Below, one piece after another: positions 1-8,625 of a stretch of 52,541 bases of DNA (the stretch's first letter is position 1; each line of letters opens with the position of its first letter). Position numbers and translations under genes: made by a program. The DNA comes from Waddlia chondrophila WSU 86-1044 (GTDB lineage Bacteria > Chlamydiota > Chlamydiia > Chlamydiales > CAMCWV01): positions 107,821 to 160,361 of the forward strand of contig CAMCWV010000002.1 of NCBI GenBank assembly GCA_945882915.1. The letters run 5' to 3'. Below the pieces are notes generated by a model that saw only the letters and a list, made by a program, of their open reading frames with translations, did not search any database and was not told where the DNA came from.

Positions 1-1374
1 TTCCTTTTCGAGGGAGTCTTTTTCAAGCTCTAAAGCAAGCAGCTGCCCCTGCAAAGCTATGTCAGCTATGCTAGGCTCTAACGTGTGCTCCGCCGCTTCT
101 TTTCTAATCACAAGAATCTCCCCTTCTTTATGGAAGAGTTCCATTCTTGTAGCATGCAACACCTGACATTTCTCTTCAAACTGTCCTCTAAGCTGCTTGT
201 ACAGCTCACCGACATGGCGCAGCTCGTTTAGTTCTTTAGAAGGGGTTTGAGTCGGAGAGACTGCTGCAATAGGAGGTGTTCCCACTTCCTGAACCACAAC
301 TTCTTGTTTTGCAGCTTCTTGTTTTGCAGCTTCTTGAGTCGCCACTTTTTGATCTGCTAATTTCTGAAATGCAGTTGCAAGCTTTGCTTCTTGTTCTTGC
401 ACTAAACAGTTTGAAGCTTCAAGCTGCTTGATGGTTTCTTTCTTTTCTAATTGAAGCGTTTGGTAGGTCTTCTGCAAAGCTGCAAGCCCCTCAGAACGTT
501 GCGATGCCTCTGTTAGCTGCACTTGTAGCTGTGCATGTTTTTCTTGGAGCTGTTTAAGCTCCGATTCTTGGGCTTGTAAAGTGGATGTTTTTTCGTTATA
601 GAACCCTTCAACCCGCCCTTTCTCTGCCTCATAAATTCCTCTTAAGCTCTCGAGACCTTTGCGACTAAGCGCCACCTCTTCTTTAAGTTGAGCTGCTTCT
701 TGAGCCTTAGCCTTTGATTCACTCAAGAGCCGCTCTTTGTGTTCATTTAAAGCAGTAAATTCTGCACGCAAACTCCCAACCAACTTCTCATAAACATCAG
801 CTTGCCGCTTAGACTTAATAGACTCTTCTGTGATCTGTCTTAGCCGTGCAGCAAACTCTTCGCGGTCTGCATGCCATTGCATCTCGGTACTTCCTAGGCG
901 ACTTTCAAGCAGTAAAAGCTTCTCAAGTCGGATCTTAGACCCCTCCTCAAGCTGCTGTAAGCTTGCAGAGACCTCTTCGAAAGATAGCGTGGTAACAATA
1001 AGACCAAGTGATACTGAAACGGCTACTCCAATCTGCCAAAGGCGCTCGTCATGGGGAATTGAAGAGTAAAACATAGCAAAGAGAAGACCGAGACAAAGTA
1101 GGGAGCCTACTAGGCCACGAACACCCCAGCGCCAGCAAAGAGGAACACCAATAAGAGTGGCAAGAGACAAGTACAGGGTAAGTGGTTCTACTTTTAGCAA
1201 GCCTACAAGCAGAGTGAGTATAATAATAAAGGGCCCAAGAGCTGCCCAGAACTGCACTCGGCCTTCAGCTTTTCTCATCTCTGCTTTCTTTGCTATTACA
1301 TTCACAATACTATTCCACCGCTCAACATTAATCTTAATTAGACTTAAAAAATGAAAAAATAGGGACATTTTCAT
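1..1374 (-). CDS. Membrane-anchored coiled-coil protein, 3' end cut by window
   Basis: An open frame runs from an ATG at 1374 (second ATG at 1368) off the left edge, so only the first 458 residues are visible. The N-terminal part (about residues 40-130) has three to four hydrophobic segments rich in L, I, V and G. The rest is almost continuous heptad-like sequence rich in E, K, Q, L and A with no Gly/Pro breaks, which predicts a long coiled coil. An Ala/Gln-rich stretch with a short repeat (KQEAA twice) sits near residue 345. I do not recognise the family; a membrane-anchored structural or host-facing protein is possible but unproven. There is no strong SD before the start. The frame is intact in every stretch I translated. 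Confidence 0.8.
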   Translation of the reverse strand, partial: MKMSLFFHFLSLIKINVERWNSIVNVIAKKAEMRKAEGRVQFWAALGPFIIILTLLVGLLKVEPLTLYLSLATLIGVPLCWRWGVRGLVGSLLCLGLLFAMFYSSIPHDERLWQIGVAVSVSLGLIVTTLSFEEVSASLQQLEEGSKIRLEKLLLLESRLGSTEMQWHADREEFAARLRQITEESIKSKRQADVYEKLVGSLRAEFTALNEHKERLLSESKAKAQEAAQLKEEVALSRKGLESLRGIYEAEKGRVEGFYNEKTSTLQAQESELKQLQEKHAQLQVQLTEASQRSEGLAALQKTYQTLQLEKKETIKQLEASNCLVQEQEAKLATAFQKLADQKVATQEAAKQEAAKQEVVVQEVGTPPIAAVSPTQTPSKELNELRHVGELYKQLRGQFEEKCQVLHATRMELFHKEGEILVIRKEAAEHTLEPSIADIALQGQLLALELEKDSLEKE

Positions 1375-1503
1375 TCAGAAAAAAAAGTCATACCTTTTCC
1401 TAAGCAAATGAGTCAATGCCAGAGTGGTATAGTCGATTAAGTTCTAGTACACCGTTAAGTAAATAACGATATCCTAAAGTTAGTGAGAAGGGTATAGGCG
1501 ACG

Positions 1504-1704
1504 CTACACCTTGTTGAATTGCTCTTCAAAGATCGTCTGCGCGGTATCTAGAAGATAGGATGCAAGATACGCCTCTCCCTCATAGACCATTTCAACCTGC
1601 ATGTTTCCGTCTTCTTTTGGCTCTTCACAGGTAATGAGAATGACGCAAGCCTTCTGCTTGCCATTGATCACATGTTTCAATTTGTCCTGAAACACTTCGC
1701 TCAT
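1504..1704 (-). CDS. Small hypothetical protein (66 aa)
   Basis: This short acidic protein starts at an ATG preceded by a good SD (GGAGG about 6 bases upstream on the minus strand), which argues that it is real. It contains a predicted beta-rich middle and an amphipathic C-terminal helix (TAQTIFEEQFNKV). No signal peptide or membrane segment is visible. I do not recognise the family. It lies upstream of the coiled-coil gene on the same strand and could be cotranscribed, separated by about 130 bases that hold a degenerate copy of the TATAGTCGATTAA end of repeat family D (near 1428). Confidence 0.65.
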   Translation of the reverse strand: MSEVFQDKLKHVINGKQKACVILITCEEPKEDGNMQVEMVYEGEAYLASYLLDTAQTIFEEQFNKV

Positions 1705-1904
1705 CGTTCCTCCATAAAGCCACTGGGCCGTTCAATTTAGCTATACAACCGGACAGGCAGTGTAAACCCATTCCAAAGAAAAAAAAAGACAAAAATGCCC
1801 CTTTAATCAATATTAATGCCAATGAGTGCAATATTCGTCAAGCAACCTTCGGGAGCTGCTGCGTTAGCTGAGGTTTAATTGTGTCGATTTAAGTCTATTT
1901 GTTA

Positions 1905-1974
1905 TATACTTTTTTTGGCTGAAAATGGGGCTTTGGCGCCATCCAAGTTCCTATTTTCAGCTACGAGGAGTATA
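1905..1974. repeat. Family A palindromic element, left arm degraded
   Basis: The right arm (TTTTCAGCTACGAGGAGTATA) is intact, while the left arm keeps only GGCTGAAAATGGGG. It sits in the 304-base gap between the divergent 66-aa gene and the M20 peptidase gene, about 35 bases before the latter's start. Nothing else is recognisable in the gap. Confidence 0.85.
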
Positions 1975-2008
1975 AAATTCGATACCCTTATCCAAAGGAG
2001 CTTTTCTA

Positions 2009-3196
2009 ATGGAATCTTACCTTCCCTATCTTTCTTGGATCGACACTCGCCACGAAACAATGTGCCAGCTTATTAAAGAGTGGGCGGCTATCAACACCGA
2101 GGCACATCATCTTGCAGGTTTAAGCAAGATGATGTCTGTTCTTAAAAAGCAGTTTTCTTCGCTTGGCGGAGAAATGAAAGAGATCCCTTTAGGCGCCTAT
2201 AAAGAAATCGATGCAAACGGCAAACTTATTGAACGCCATCTTGGCAATGCCCTCTCCATAAAAAAACGGCCCCATGCTTCACTTCGCGTTCTTTTAGGCG
2301 GGCACATGGACACCGTGTTCCCCCCAACAAGCCCTTTTCAGAAAGCGACACTCACAGCGCCAAACACACTCACAGGCCCCGGCGTTGTCGATATGAAGGG
2401 AGGGTTGATTATCATGTTAACTGCCCTCCAAGCTCTTGAAAGAAGCCCCTTCGCCGAAAAAATTGGCTGGGAAGTGATCATCAATCCCGACGAAGAGATT
2501 GGCTCCCCCGGAGCTAAACATCTGTACCAAGATGCCGCAGCAAGAAATCATGTGGGGCTTGTTTTTGAGCCCGCTCTACCCGATGGCTCCCTCGTAGGCG
2601 CCAGAAAAGGGTCGGCCTATTACACCCTTATCTCCCGCGGGAAATCTGCCCACGCTGGCAGAGATTATTTTTCTGGACAAAACGCCATCTTTGCACTCGC
2701 CCCAATACTAACTGAACTCAACCTCTTAAACGACCCTCAAACAGGTGTCACCGTCAATGCAGGGGTGATTTCAGGAGGAACAGCGCGCAACGTCGTGCCC
2801 GACCTTTGCATCTGCAGACTCAATATTCGAACAAAAACAACCGAACAAATGCAAACTGTTCACAACACAATCCAGGCGATTGTAAAAAAGGGCCCCAAAA
2901 TAGAGCTCTACGAAGATCGTCAAGCCCTTCCAAAAGTGCTCAATCCCCCGACACTTTTACTGCTTGAGCAGATTGCAGCTACCGGCAAACAGCTAGGCTT
3001 AACTCTAAGCTGGAAAGAAAGTGGCGGGACTAGCGATGGCAATACCCTCGCTGCGGCCGGCCTTCCTACCGTAGACAACTTAGGCGCGCGTGGCGGGAAC
3101 CTCCACACCCATGAAGAATTCGTTTTACTCGACAGTCTTGTCGAACGCTCCCGCCTTACGGCACTTTTCCTAATGCAACTTACCGAACTTAAATAG
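2009..3196 (+). CDS. M20-family metallopeptidase / amidohydrolase (CPG2-like)
   Basis: This 395-aa protein has the layout of zinc-dependent M20 hydrolases that cleave N-acyl amino acids or C-terminal glutamate. The metal-binding GGHMDTVFP motif lies near residue 97, a second metal Asp in GPGVVDMKGG near 127, and the catalytic/metal pair in NPDEEIGS near 165. The dimerisation-domain motif GKSAHAGRDY and a late TSDGNTLAAAGLP segment are also present. The ATG has an AAGGAG SD 8 bases upstream. glyA follows after 9 bases. The nearby AST operon lacks an astE gene in the window, so this enzyme is a candidate for N-succinylglutamate hydrolysis. That is inference from context; carboxypeptidase G2-like activity on other substrates is equally open. 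Confidence 0.85.
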   Translation: MESYLPYLSWIDTRHETMCQLIKEWAAINTEAHHLAGLSKMMSVLKKQFSSLGGEMKEIPLGAYKEIDANGKLIERHLGNALSIKKRPHASLRVLLGGHMDTVFPPTSPFQKATLTAPNTLTGPGVVDMKGGLIIMLTALQALERSPFAEKIGWEVIINPDEEIGSPGAKHLYQDAAARNHVGLVFEPALPDGSLVGARKGSAYYTLISRGKSAHAGRDYFSGQNAIFALAPILTELNLLNDPQTGVTVNAGVISGGTARNVVPDLCICRLNIRTKTTEQMQTVHNTIQAIVKKGPKIELYEDRQALPKVLNPPTLLLLEQIAATGKQLGLTLSWKESGGTSDGNTLAAAGLPTVDNLGARGGNLHTHEEFVLLDSLVERSRLTALFLMQLTELK

Positions 3197-3205
3197 AGGC
3201 AATTA

Positions 3206-4447
3206 ATGTTAGCTCTTTCTCATACCGATCCTGAAATCTACAAAGCTATTGCACAAGAAACAAAGCGACAAAACGACAATATAGAGCTGATTGCCAGCGA
3301 AAACTTTACGAGCCTTGCCGTTATGGAAGCCGTGGGATCAACCCTCACGAATAAATACGCCGAAGGGTATCCTGATAAACGGTGGTACCGTGGATGTGAA
3401 TTTGTCGATATTGCTGAAGAGCTTGCAAGGGAGCGTGCAAAAGAGCTTTTTGGCGCTGAACACGTGAACGTACAACCCCATTCAGGGTCACAAGCAAATG
3501 CAGCGGTTTACTTTTCAGCACTAAACCCTGGTGACACCGTCCTTGCTATGAATCTTTCACATGGAGGGCACTTAACACATGGGCACCCTCTCAGTTTTTC
3601 CGGCAAGTTTTTTACAATCATTCCCTACGGCGTAAGTCAAAAAGATGAGCTGATCGATTATGAAGAAGTAGAAAAACTCGCTCTTGAGCATAAACCCCGA
3701 ATGATTATAGCTGGCGCATCGGCATATCCAAGGATCATCGACTTTGCCCGTTTCCGCAAAATTGCTGATCAAGTCGGAGCCCTTTTATTTGTCGACATGG
3801 CTCATATCGCAGGGCTTGTAGCTGCAGGAGTTCATCCAAGCCCCGTTCCATTTGCTGACTTTGTGACAGCAACAACGCATAAAACACTCCGCGGGCCACG
3901 CGGCGGCATTATTCTCTGTAAAAACGAACATGCCAAAAAAATCGATGCAGCAATTTTCCCCATGCTGCAAGGAGGCCCTTTAATGCATGTGATTGCAGGA
4001 AAAGCGGTCGCTCTAAAAGAAGCCCTCCAGTCCGATTTTAAAGCCTACCAAACGCAAGTAATTAAGAATGCGAAAGCAATGGCAGAAGAGCTTATTCGCA
4101 AAGGCTGGAGACTTGTTTCTGGCGGTACCGACAATCACCTTATGCTACTTGATGTTAAGCAAAAAGGGCTCACCGGAAAGGACTGCTCTGAATGGCTCGA
4201 TAAAGCAGCGATTACGGTGAATAAAAATGCAATCCCTTTTGACACTCAAGGACCGATAACGGCTGGTGGCATACGCCTTGGGACGCCAGCTGTGACAACA
4301 CGCGGCATGAAAGAAAAGGAAATGTATGAAATTGCCGCTTTCATTGATGAAATACTTAAAGCTAAAGGTAATGAAGATAGGATTGCCTCTGTGCGTAAAA
4401 AGGCACACGCCCTAACGCATAAATTCCCGCTTCTATACTCCGCTTAG
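3206..4447 (+). CDS. glyA: Serine hydroxymethyltransferase
   Basis: GlyA is a cytosolic PLP enzyme interconverting serine and glycine with transfer of a one-carbon unit to tetrahydrofolate. The 413-aa protein shows the family landmarks [37 protein letters not shown], the [13 protein letters not shown] segment and the PLP lysine motif [14 protein letters not shown]. Length is normal. Its last codons (Tyr-Ser-Ala-stop) lie inside the left arm of a family A palindrome (TATACTCCGCTTAGC), so the native C-terminus appears to have been replaced by insertion of the element. It probably shares a transcript with the M20 gene 9 bases upstream. Confidence 0.97.
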   Translation: MLALSHTDPEIYKAIAQETKRQNDNIELIASENFTSLAVMEAVGSTLTNKYAEGYPDKRWYRGCEFVDIAEELARERAKELFGAEHVNVQPHSGSQANAAVYFSALNPGDTVLAMNLSHGGHLTHGHPLSFSGKFFTIIPYGVSQKDELIDYEEVEKLALEHKPRMIIAGASAYPRIIDFARFRKIADQVGALLFVDMAHIAGLVAAGVHPSPVPFADFVTATTHKTLRGPRGGIILCKNEHAKKIDAAIFPMLQGGPLMHVIAGKAVALKEALQSDFKAYQTQVIKNAKAMAEELIRKGWRLVSGGTDNHLMLLDVKQKGLTGKDCSEWLDKAAITVNKNAIPFDTQGPITAGGIRLGTPAVTTRGMKEKEMYEIAAFIDEILKAKGNEDRIASVRKKAHALTHKFPLLYSA

Positions 4448-4812
4448 CTGAAAACGGGGATTTGGCGCCGTCCAAGTTCCCATTTTCAACTACGAGGAGT
4501 ATATTTAAGGAGCGAGCGTAAGCGAAGCTCTTTGGAGTGCTGGGACTTGTCCAACGCTTTCACCAGTCCTCGACATGTCGAGGACTGTACGAAACTCTCG
4601 CCTACTAAGGCTGAGTGGACTCGACATGTCCCGGCGTACGATGTGGTGGACTGCTACGCTTTACTAACCCAACAAGCGCGGGCACTCCTCGACATGTCGA
4701 GGAGTGGTGAAAGCTAGGACAGGTCCCAGCACTCCAAAGAGCTTCGCTTACGCTCGCTCCTTAATCGCGCTTCGCGCCGTCCAAGTTCCCATTTTCAACT
4801 ACGAGGAGTATA
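4434..4812. repeat. Compound palindrome: family A, then family B, then an A right half
   Basis: A family A element (4434-4503) overlaps the end of glyA. Directly after it comes a 260-bp family B inverted repeat (4505-4764) whose ends read TTAAGGAGCGAGCGTAAGCG and its complement, followed inward by CTTTGGAGTGCTGGGAC and its complement. Family B contains internal perfect hairpins built on TCCTCGACATGTCGAGGA (about 4568 and 4687). After B comes a second A right half (4768-4812). The order suggests B inserted into an A element or into a tandem pair. No credible gene lies inside. Confidence 0.9.
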
Positions 4813-4876
4813 TAACAATGCCGGCTCAATAAAAATATTTCGCTATAGACAGAGAAAAGAAGAGCTAGTTATATTG

Positions 4877-5065
4877 CGGGTTCGCGGTTTAGAAAGATAA
4901 AAGGTGGAGGCTCTGTCGCTGAAAGATCAAAATTAATCCTGATTTTTTAGCGACATTCAACTACCGACAAAGTAGAGGCTCCGGTCTTGCTTTGTCTCAA
5001 CGGATCAACAAGACGAAGAAATCCAAATGAACAGCCCTCCACTTAAATCTTCTAAACCGCGTTCT
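4877..5065. other. Structured inverted-repeat region upstream of htpX
   Basis: An imperfect long inverted repeat pairs 4883-4910 (CGCGGTTTAGAA... GTGGAGG) with 5035-5061 (CCTCCAC...TTCTAAACCGCG). Inside is a second hairpin (4915-4954) with GTCGCT/AGCGAC and ATCA/TGAT stems. It ends about 35 bases before the htpX start. It resembles none of the repeat families elsewhere in this window. It could be a single-copy element, a cis-acting RNA leader or another repeat type; the sequence alone does not decide. Confidence 0.45.
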
Positions 5066-5096
5066 TTCTACTAAAGAGTAAAAGAGGAGAGCCATC

Positions 5097-6011
5097 ATGG
5101 GCTGGGGAAAACGAATTGTTCTATTTTTAGCCGTCAACATCCTCGTGATGCTGACTGTTTCATTTCTACTAAACCTCTTTGGAGTACAGCCCTACCTAAC
5201 TTCTAAAGGGCTAAACATTCAAGCGTTAATGACCTTTTGCCTTATTTGGGGCATGGGAGGGGCGTTCATCTCTCTGGCTCTTTCCAAAATCATGGCAAAA
5301 TGGCTCATGGGAGTGAAGGTCATCGACCCTCAAACCACAAGCTCCACAGAGCGCCGCCTTTTGGAAATGGTTTATAAGCTTGCAAGAGACGCTGGCATCC
5401 CCAATCCAGAAGTAGGGATCTATGAATCTCCAGAAGTAAATGCCTTTGCCACAGGGCCCACACGAAGCAGATCTCTTATTGCCGTCTCCCGCGGCCTTTT
5501 ACAGCGAATGGGCGCTAATGAAATAGAAGGGGTCCTCGGCCACGAAGTGACTCACATTGCCAACGGCGACATGGTCACCATGACCCTGCTTCAAGGGGTT
5601 ATCAACGCCTTTGTAATGTTCCTTGCGCGCGTTTTGGCCTATGTTATCTTAAGATCTGGCAAACGAGAAGATTCCAGCTCCCCCTCGCCTTTTGCCTACA
5701 TGATGCTCGTCTTCGGCCTAGAGATTGTTTTCATGATTTTAGGATCAACTGTCATTGCTTGGTTTTCTCGCTACCGAGAATTCCGCGCAGATGCCGGTGG
5801 CGCCCGCCTTGCAGGAAAGCAAAAAATGATCGCCGCACTAGAGGCTCTTCAAGCTATTCATGGGCCCGCAGAAGTCCAAGCGGCCGCCCAGCAGCAGCCC
5901 GCTTTTCAGGCCATGAAAATCTCAAGCTCCTCTAAATTTTTACATATGTTTGCGTCGCATCCTCCTCTTAAAGCACGAATAGCTCGACTAAAAGAGGGTG
6001 TATCACCATAA
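5097..6011 (+). CDS. htpX: Membrane-bound M48 metalloprotease HtpX
   Basis: HtpX is an inner-membrane zinc endopeptidase in membrane-protein quality control. The 304-aa protein has two N-terminal hydrophobic segments (about residues 6-27 and 41-62), the zinc motif GHEVTHIANGDM (HExxH near 148), two more membrane segments (about 163-185 and 200-222) and the third zinc-ligand region YREFRADAGGA. Length is typical. The ATG has a GAGGAGA SD. It is separated from the downstream AST operon by a family A palindrome that may act as a terminator or processing site. Confidence 0.95.
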   Translation: MGWGKRIVLFLAVNILVMLTVSFLLNLFGVQPYLTSKGLNIQALMTFCLIWGMGGAFISLALSKIMAKWLMGVKVIDPQTTSSTERRLLEMVYKLARDAGIPNPEVGIYESPEVNAFATGPTRSRSLIAVSRGLLQRMGANEIEGVLGHEVTHIANGDMVTMTLLQGVINAFVMFLARVLAYVILRSGKREDSSSPSPFAYMMLVFGLEIVFMILGSTVIAWFSRYREFRADAGGARLAGKQKMIAALEALQAIHGPAEVQAAAQQQPAFQAMKISSSSKFLHMFASHPPLKARIARLKEGVSP

Positions 6012-6018
6012 AGACAAG

Positions 6019-6090
6019 TATATATTCCTCGTAGTTGAAAACGGGAATTTGGCGCCGTCCAAATTCCCGTTTTCAGCTAAGAGGAGTATA
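6019..6090. repeat. Family A palindromic element
   Basis: An almost complete hairpin with arms TATTCCTCGTAGTTGAAAAC and GTTTTCAGCTAAGAGGAGTA, lying 8 bases after the htpX stop and 59 bases before the aminotransferase start. The two arms carry different variants (CGTAG against CTAAG), so this copy may be a mix of two subtypes. Confidence 0.9.
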
Positions 6091-6148
6091 GGGACAAAGC
6101 ACCAAGCCGACAAAAATCGAATTAGGCAAAAAAAACTAGGTGAGATCA

Positions 6149-7531
6149 ATGAGACGATTAATTGCCGAAACTCTACGTGAGGATCCCAAACTCGCTCAAG
6201 CAAAACAGCTCCTTCTAGAAACAGTGCTCCAGCACCAAAAAGCAATTACTGGCATCCTCCCCGCCGATCCCGATCGCAAACAAAGCTACGAAGAAACCCT
6301 AGCTGCCTATGGCAAACTGCGCGGCGGCAAGCTCTGGTACCCCTACCTAGGCTCCGGAGCTGGCAAAGGAGCTCTTGTTGAGTTAATGGACGGGAGCATC
6401 AAGTACGATTTCATTAGCGGCATCGGCGCCCACTGGGCACACGCCCATCAAGACATCATCGCAGCTTCCTTCGATGCTGCAGCAAGCGACCTGCTCATGC
6501 AAGGGAATCTTCAGCAAAACCAAGATAGCATGGAACTCTCGCAGCTCTTAACCAAAGTCTCCGGCTTCGACCACTGCTTCCTCACAACATCAGGGGCCAT
6601 GGCCTGCGAAAACGGCCTCAAGATGCTCTTCCAAAAGAAACACCCTGCTCACCGCATTCTCGCTTTTGAGCGCTGCTTTATGGGACGTACCTTAGCCATG
6701 TCCCAAGTGACCGACAAGCCAAACTTCCGCGATGGACTCCCCGCAAACGTAAACGTGGACTACCTCCCCTTCTTCGACTCGCAAAGACCCAAAGAAAGCA
6801 TCGCAGCCGCAGAAGCTGCTCTAAAGAACTACATCAAGCGCTACCCCAAACAACACGCAGCTCTCTGCATGGAACTGATTCAAGGAGAGGCCGGCTTTAA
6901 CGTGGGCAGTCGCGAGTTCTTCCTCCCTCTTATCGACATCGCCAGGGAAAATGAGATCCCCATCTTAATAGATGAAGTACAAACCTTCGGCAGAACCCCG
7001 AGCCTGTTTGCTTTCCAATATTTTGGCCTTGAGGGGCTCGCAGATGTTGTCACCGTCGGTAAAATCTCTCAGGTCTGCGCCACCCTCTTCCGCGACTCCT
7101 GCAAACCGCGCCCAGGACTACTCAGCCAAACCTTTACAGGCAGCACCTCCGCCATCCATGCAAGTAAGGTCATCGTAACTAGCCTCACAGAACATGGATA
7201 CCTAGGTCCTAATGGGACGATCGCACTCCTACACGCCCACTTCCTGTTGCGTTTAGAAGCCATAGCCTCCCGCCACCCCTCTTTAATAAAAGGGCCCTAT
7301 GGCATCGGCACAATGATTGCTTTCACCCCCTTTATGGGAGACAACGACAAGGTTATGAAATTCTCCTACGCACTCTTTGAGGCAGGAGTCATCGGTTTTG
7401 TCGCCGGCTCATACCCAACGCGCCTTCGCTTCCTCCTCCCCGCAGGAGGAATCACCCTTAAAGACATCGATGTTGCATCTAAAATTATTGAACAAACGCT
7501 TATTGAACAAACGCTTGTTGCAAACGCATGA
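6149..7531 (+). CDS. Class III aminotransferase, probable succinylornithine transaminase
   Basis: This 460-aa PLP enzyme belongs to the class III (ornithine/lysine) aminotransferases. Visible landmarks are ISGIGAHWAHAHQDI, the TTSGAMACENGLKM cofactor-binding segment, LIDEVQTFGRTPSLFAF (PLP Asp) and VVTVGKISQ, whose Lys should form the Schiff base. The best SD (AGGTGAG) serves the ATG at 6149; a GTG at 6140 is less likely. The gene overlaps astA by 4 bases, so by context it should do the AstC step, moving the amino group of N2-succinylornithine to 2-oxoglutarate. The sequence also looks like lysine 6-aminotransferase relatives, so specificity is inferred. The coding strand is C-rich at third positions, like the next three genes. 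Confidence 0.85.
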   Translation: MRRLIAETLREDPKLAQAKQLLLETVLQHQKAITGILPADPDRKQSYEETLAAYGKLRGGKLWYPYLGSGAGKGALVELMDGSIKYDFISGIGAHWAHAHQDIIAASFDAAASDLLMQGNLQQNQDSMELSQLLTKVSGFDHCFLTTSGAMACENGLKMLFQKKHPAHRILAFERCFMGRTLAMSQVTDKPNFRDGLPANVNVDYLPFFDSQRPKESIAAAEAALKNYIKRYPKQHAALCMELIQGEAGFNVGSREFFLPLIDIARENEIPILIDEVQTFGRTPSLFAFQYFGLEGLADVVTVGKISQVCATLFRDSCKPRPGLLSQTFTGSTSAIHASKVIVTSLTEHGYLGPNGTIALLHAHFLLRLEAIASRHPSLIKGPYGIGTMIAFTPFMGDNDKVMKFSYALFEAGVIGFVAGSYPTRLRFLLPAGGITLKDIDVASKIIEQTLIEQTLVANA

Positions 7532-8592
7532 AAATCGCTAACAACAACAATCCCGATGTGGTGATCCGCCCTATTACCCTGAAGGACCTTAACGCTCTAA
7601 AACATTTTGCCGATGTCGTCGGAAGCGGCCTCACGTCGCTCCCTAAAGACCGTAACCTCCTTTCTAAAAAAATAGCCTTCTCGGTTGCCTCCTTTAACAA
7701 AGAAGCCACTGCCCCAGAAAAAGAGCTCTACCTCTTCGTCATCGAAGACCTTGCAAAAGGAAAGGTCGTTGGCACCTGTGCTATTGCCTCCAAATCAGCT
7801 GTAGACCTTCCTCTCTACACCTATGCCGTAGAAACACACACGCAGACATCCAGAACACTCAAAATTAAAACGGACATCCCCGTACTCCACCTATCAGTTA
7901 TGCATAACGGCCCAAGTGAGCTATGCAGCCTCTTCCTCATCCCCGAATACCGCGTCACCGGCCTAAGCAGACTCCTCTCCCTTTCTAGATTCCTGTTTAT
8001 CGCCTCCTTCCCCCACAGATTCGAACCCACCCTCTTCGCTCAAATGCGCGGTGTCACCGATAATGCAGGAGAAGCTCCCTTCTGGAATGCTGTCGGAAGA
8101 TGTTTCTACAACATGGAGTTCACCGAAGCTGATGCCCTCGTCGCCAAAGACAAAAGCTTCGTCGCCGAGCTCGTCCCCACCTTCCCTATCTACATCCCCC
8201 TACTTCCAAAATCAGCCCAAGAAATCATTGGCCAAACCCATCCCCACACAACCCCTGCCCTAAAACTTTTAGAAGCCGAAGGATTCCACTGGAATAATCA
8301 CGTCGACCTCTTCGATGCCGGCCCCAATATCACCTGCCAAACAAAACACGTAAAGGCAATCAAAGAAAGTCAAACCGCCATCATCACAGGCATCGCTGAC
8401 AACCTCCCCTCCACGCCAAAAATGATCATCAGCAATTGCCAGATCGACTTCCGCGCAACTTACGGCGCCATCGGCAGACTTCCTGAGCAAAAAGCAGTTA
8501 TTTCCGCAGCACTTGCCAAATCCCTCAACGTCACAATTGGCGACACCGTCCGCTACCTCCCATCTAGTGGCCGGACCTCAATAACGAGATGA
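7528..8592 (+). CDS. astA: Arginine N-succinyltransferase
   Basis: AstA transfers succinate from succinyl-CoA to the alpha-amino group of arginine, the first AST-pathway step. The 354-aa protein begins with the family pattern VIRPITLKDLNALKHFAD...GSGLTSLP and contains ELCSLFLIPEYR (a GNAT-like strand region), MRGVTDNAGEAPFWNAVGR and FPIYIPLLPKSAQEIIGQTHP, all characteristic of AstA. The start overlaps the aminotransferase stop (ATGA), implying translational coupling. Its last residues (SSGRTSITR) look divergent and may be altered at the very 3' end. Confidence 0.94.
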   Translation: MKIANNNNPDVVIRPITLKDLNALKHFADVVGSGLTSLPKDRNLLSKKIAFSVASFNKEATAPEKELYLFVIEDLAKGKVVGTCAIASKSAVDLPLYTYAVETHTQTSRTLKIKTDIPVLHLSVMHNGPSELCSLFLIPEYRVTGLSRLLSLSRFLFIASFPHRFEPTLFAQMRGVTDNAGEAPFWNAVGRCFYNMEFTEADALVAKDKSFVAELVPTFPIYIPLLPKSAQEIIGQTHPHTTPALKLLEAEGFHWNNHVDLFDAGPNITCQTKHVKAIKESQTAIITGIADNLPSTPKMIISNCQIDFRATYGAIGRLPEQKAVISAALAKSLNVTIGDTVRYLPSSGRTSITR

Positions 8593-8625
8593 AATAAACA
8601 TTAACTGACTTAAAGGTGTCCTCAA

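Noticed and set aside
1625..1831. 68-aa minus-strand ORF upstream of the 66-aa gene
   Set aside because: It overlaps the better supported 66-aa gene in another frame and has no SD.
4532..4717. Short plus-strand ORF within the family B repeat
   Set aside because: It consists wholly of inverted-repeat sequence, has no SD and no protein-like composition.
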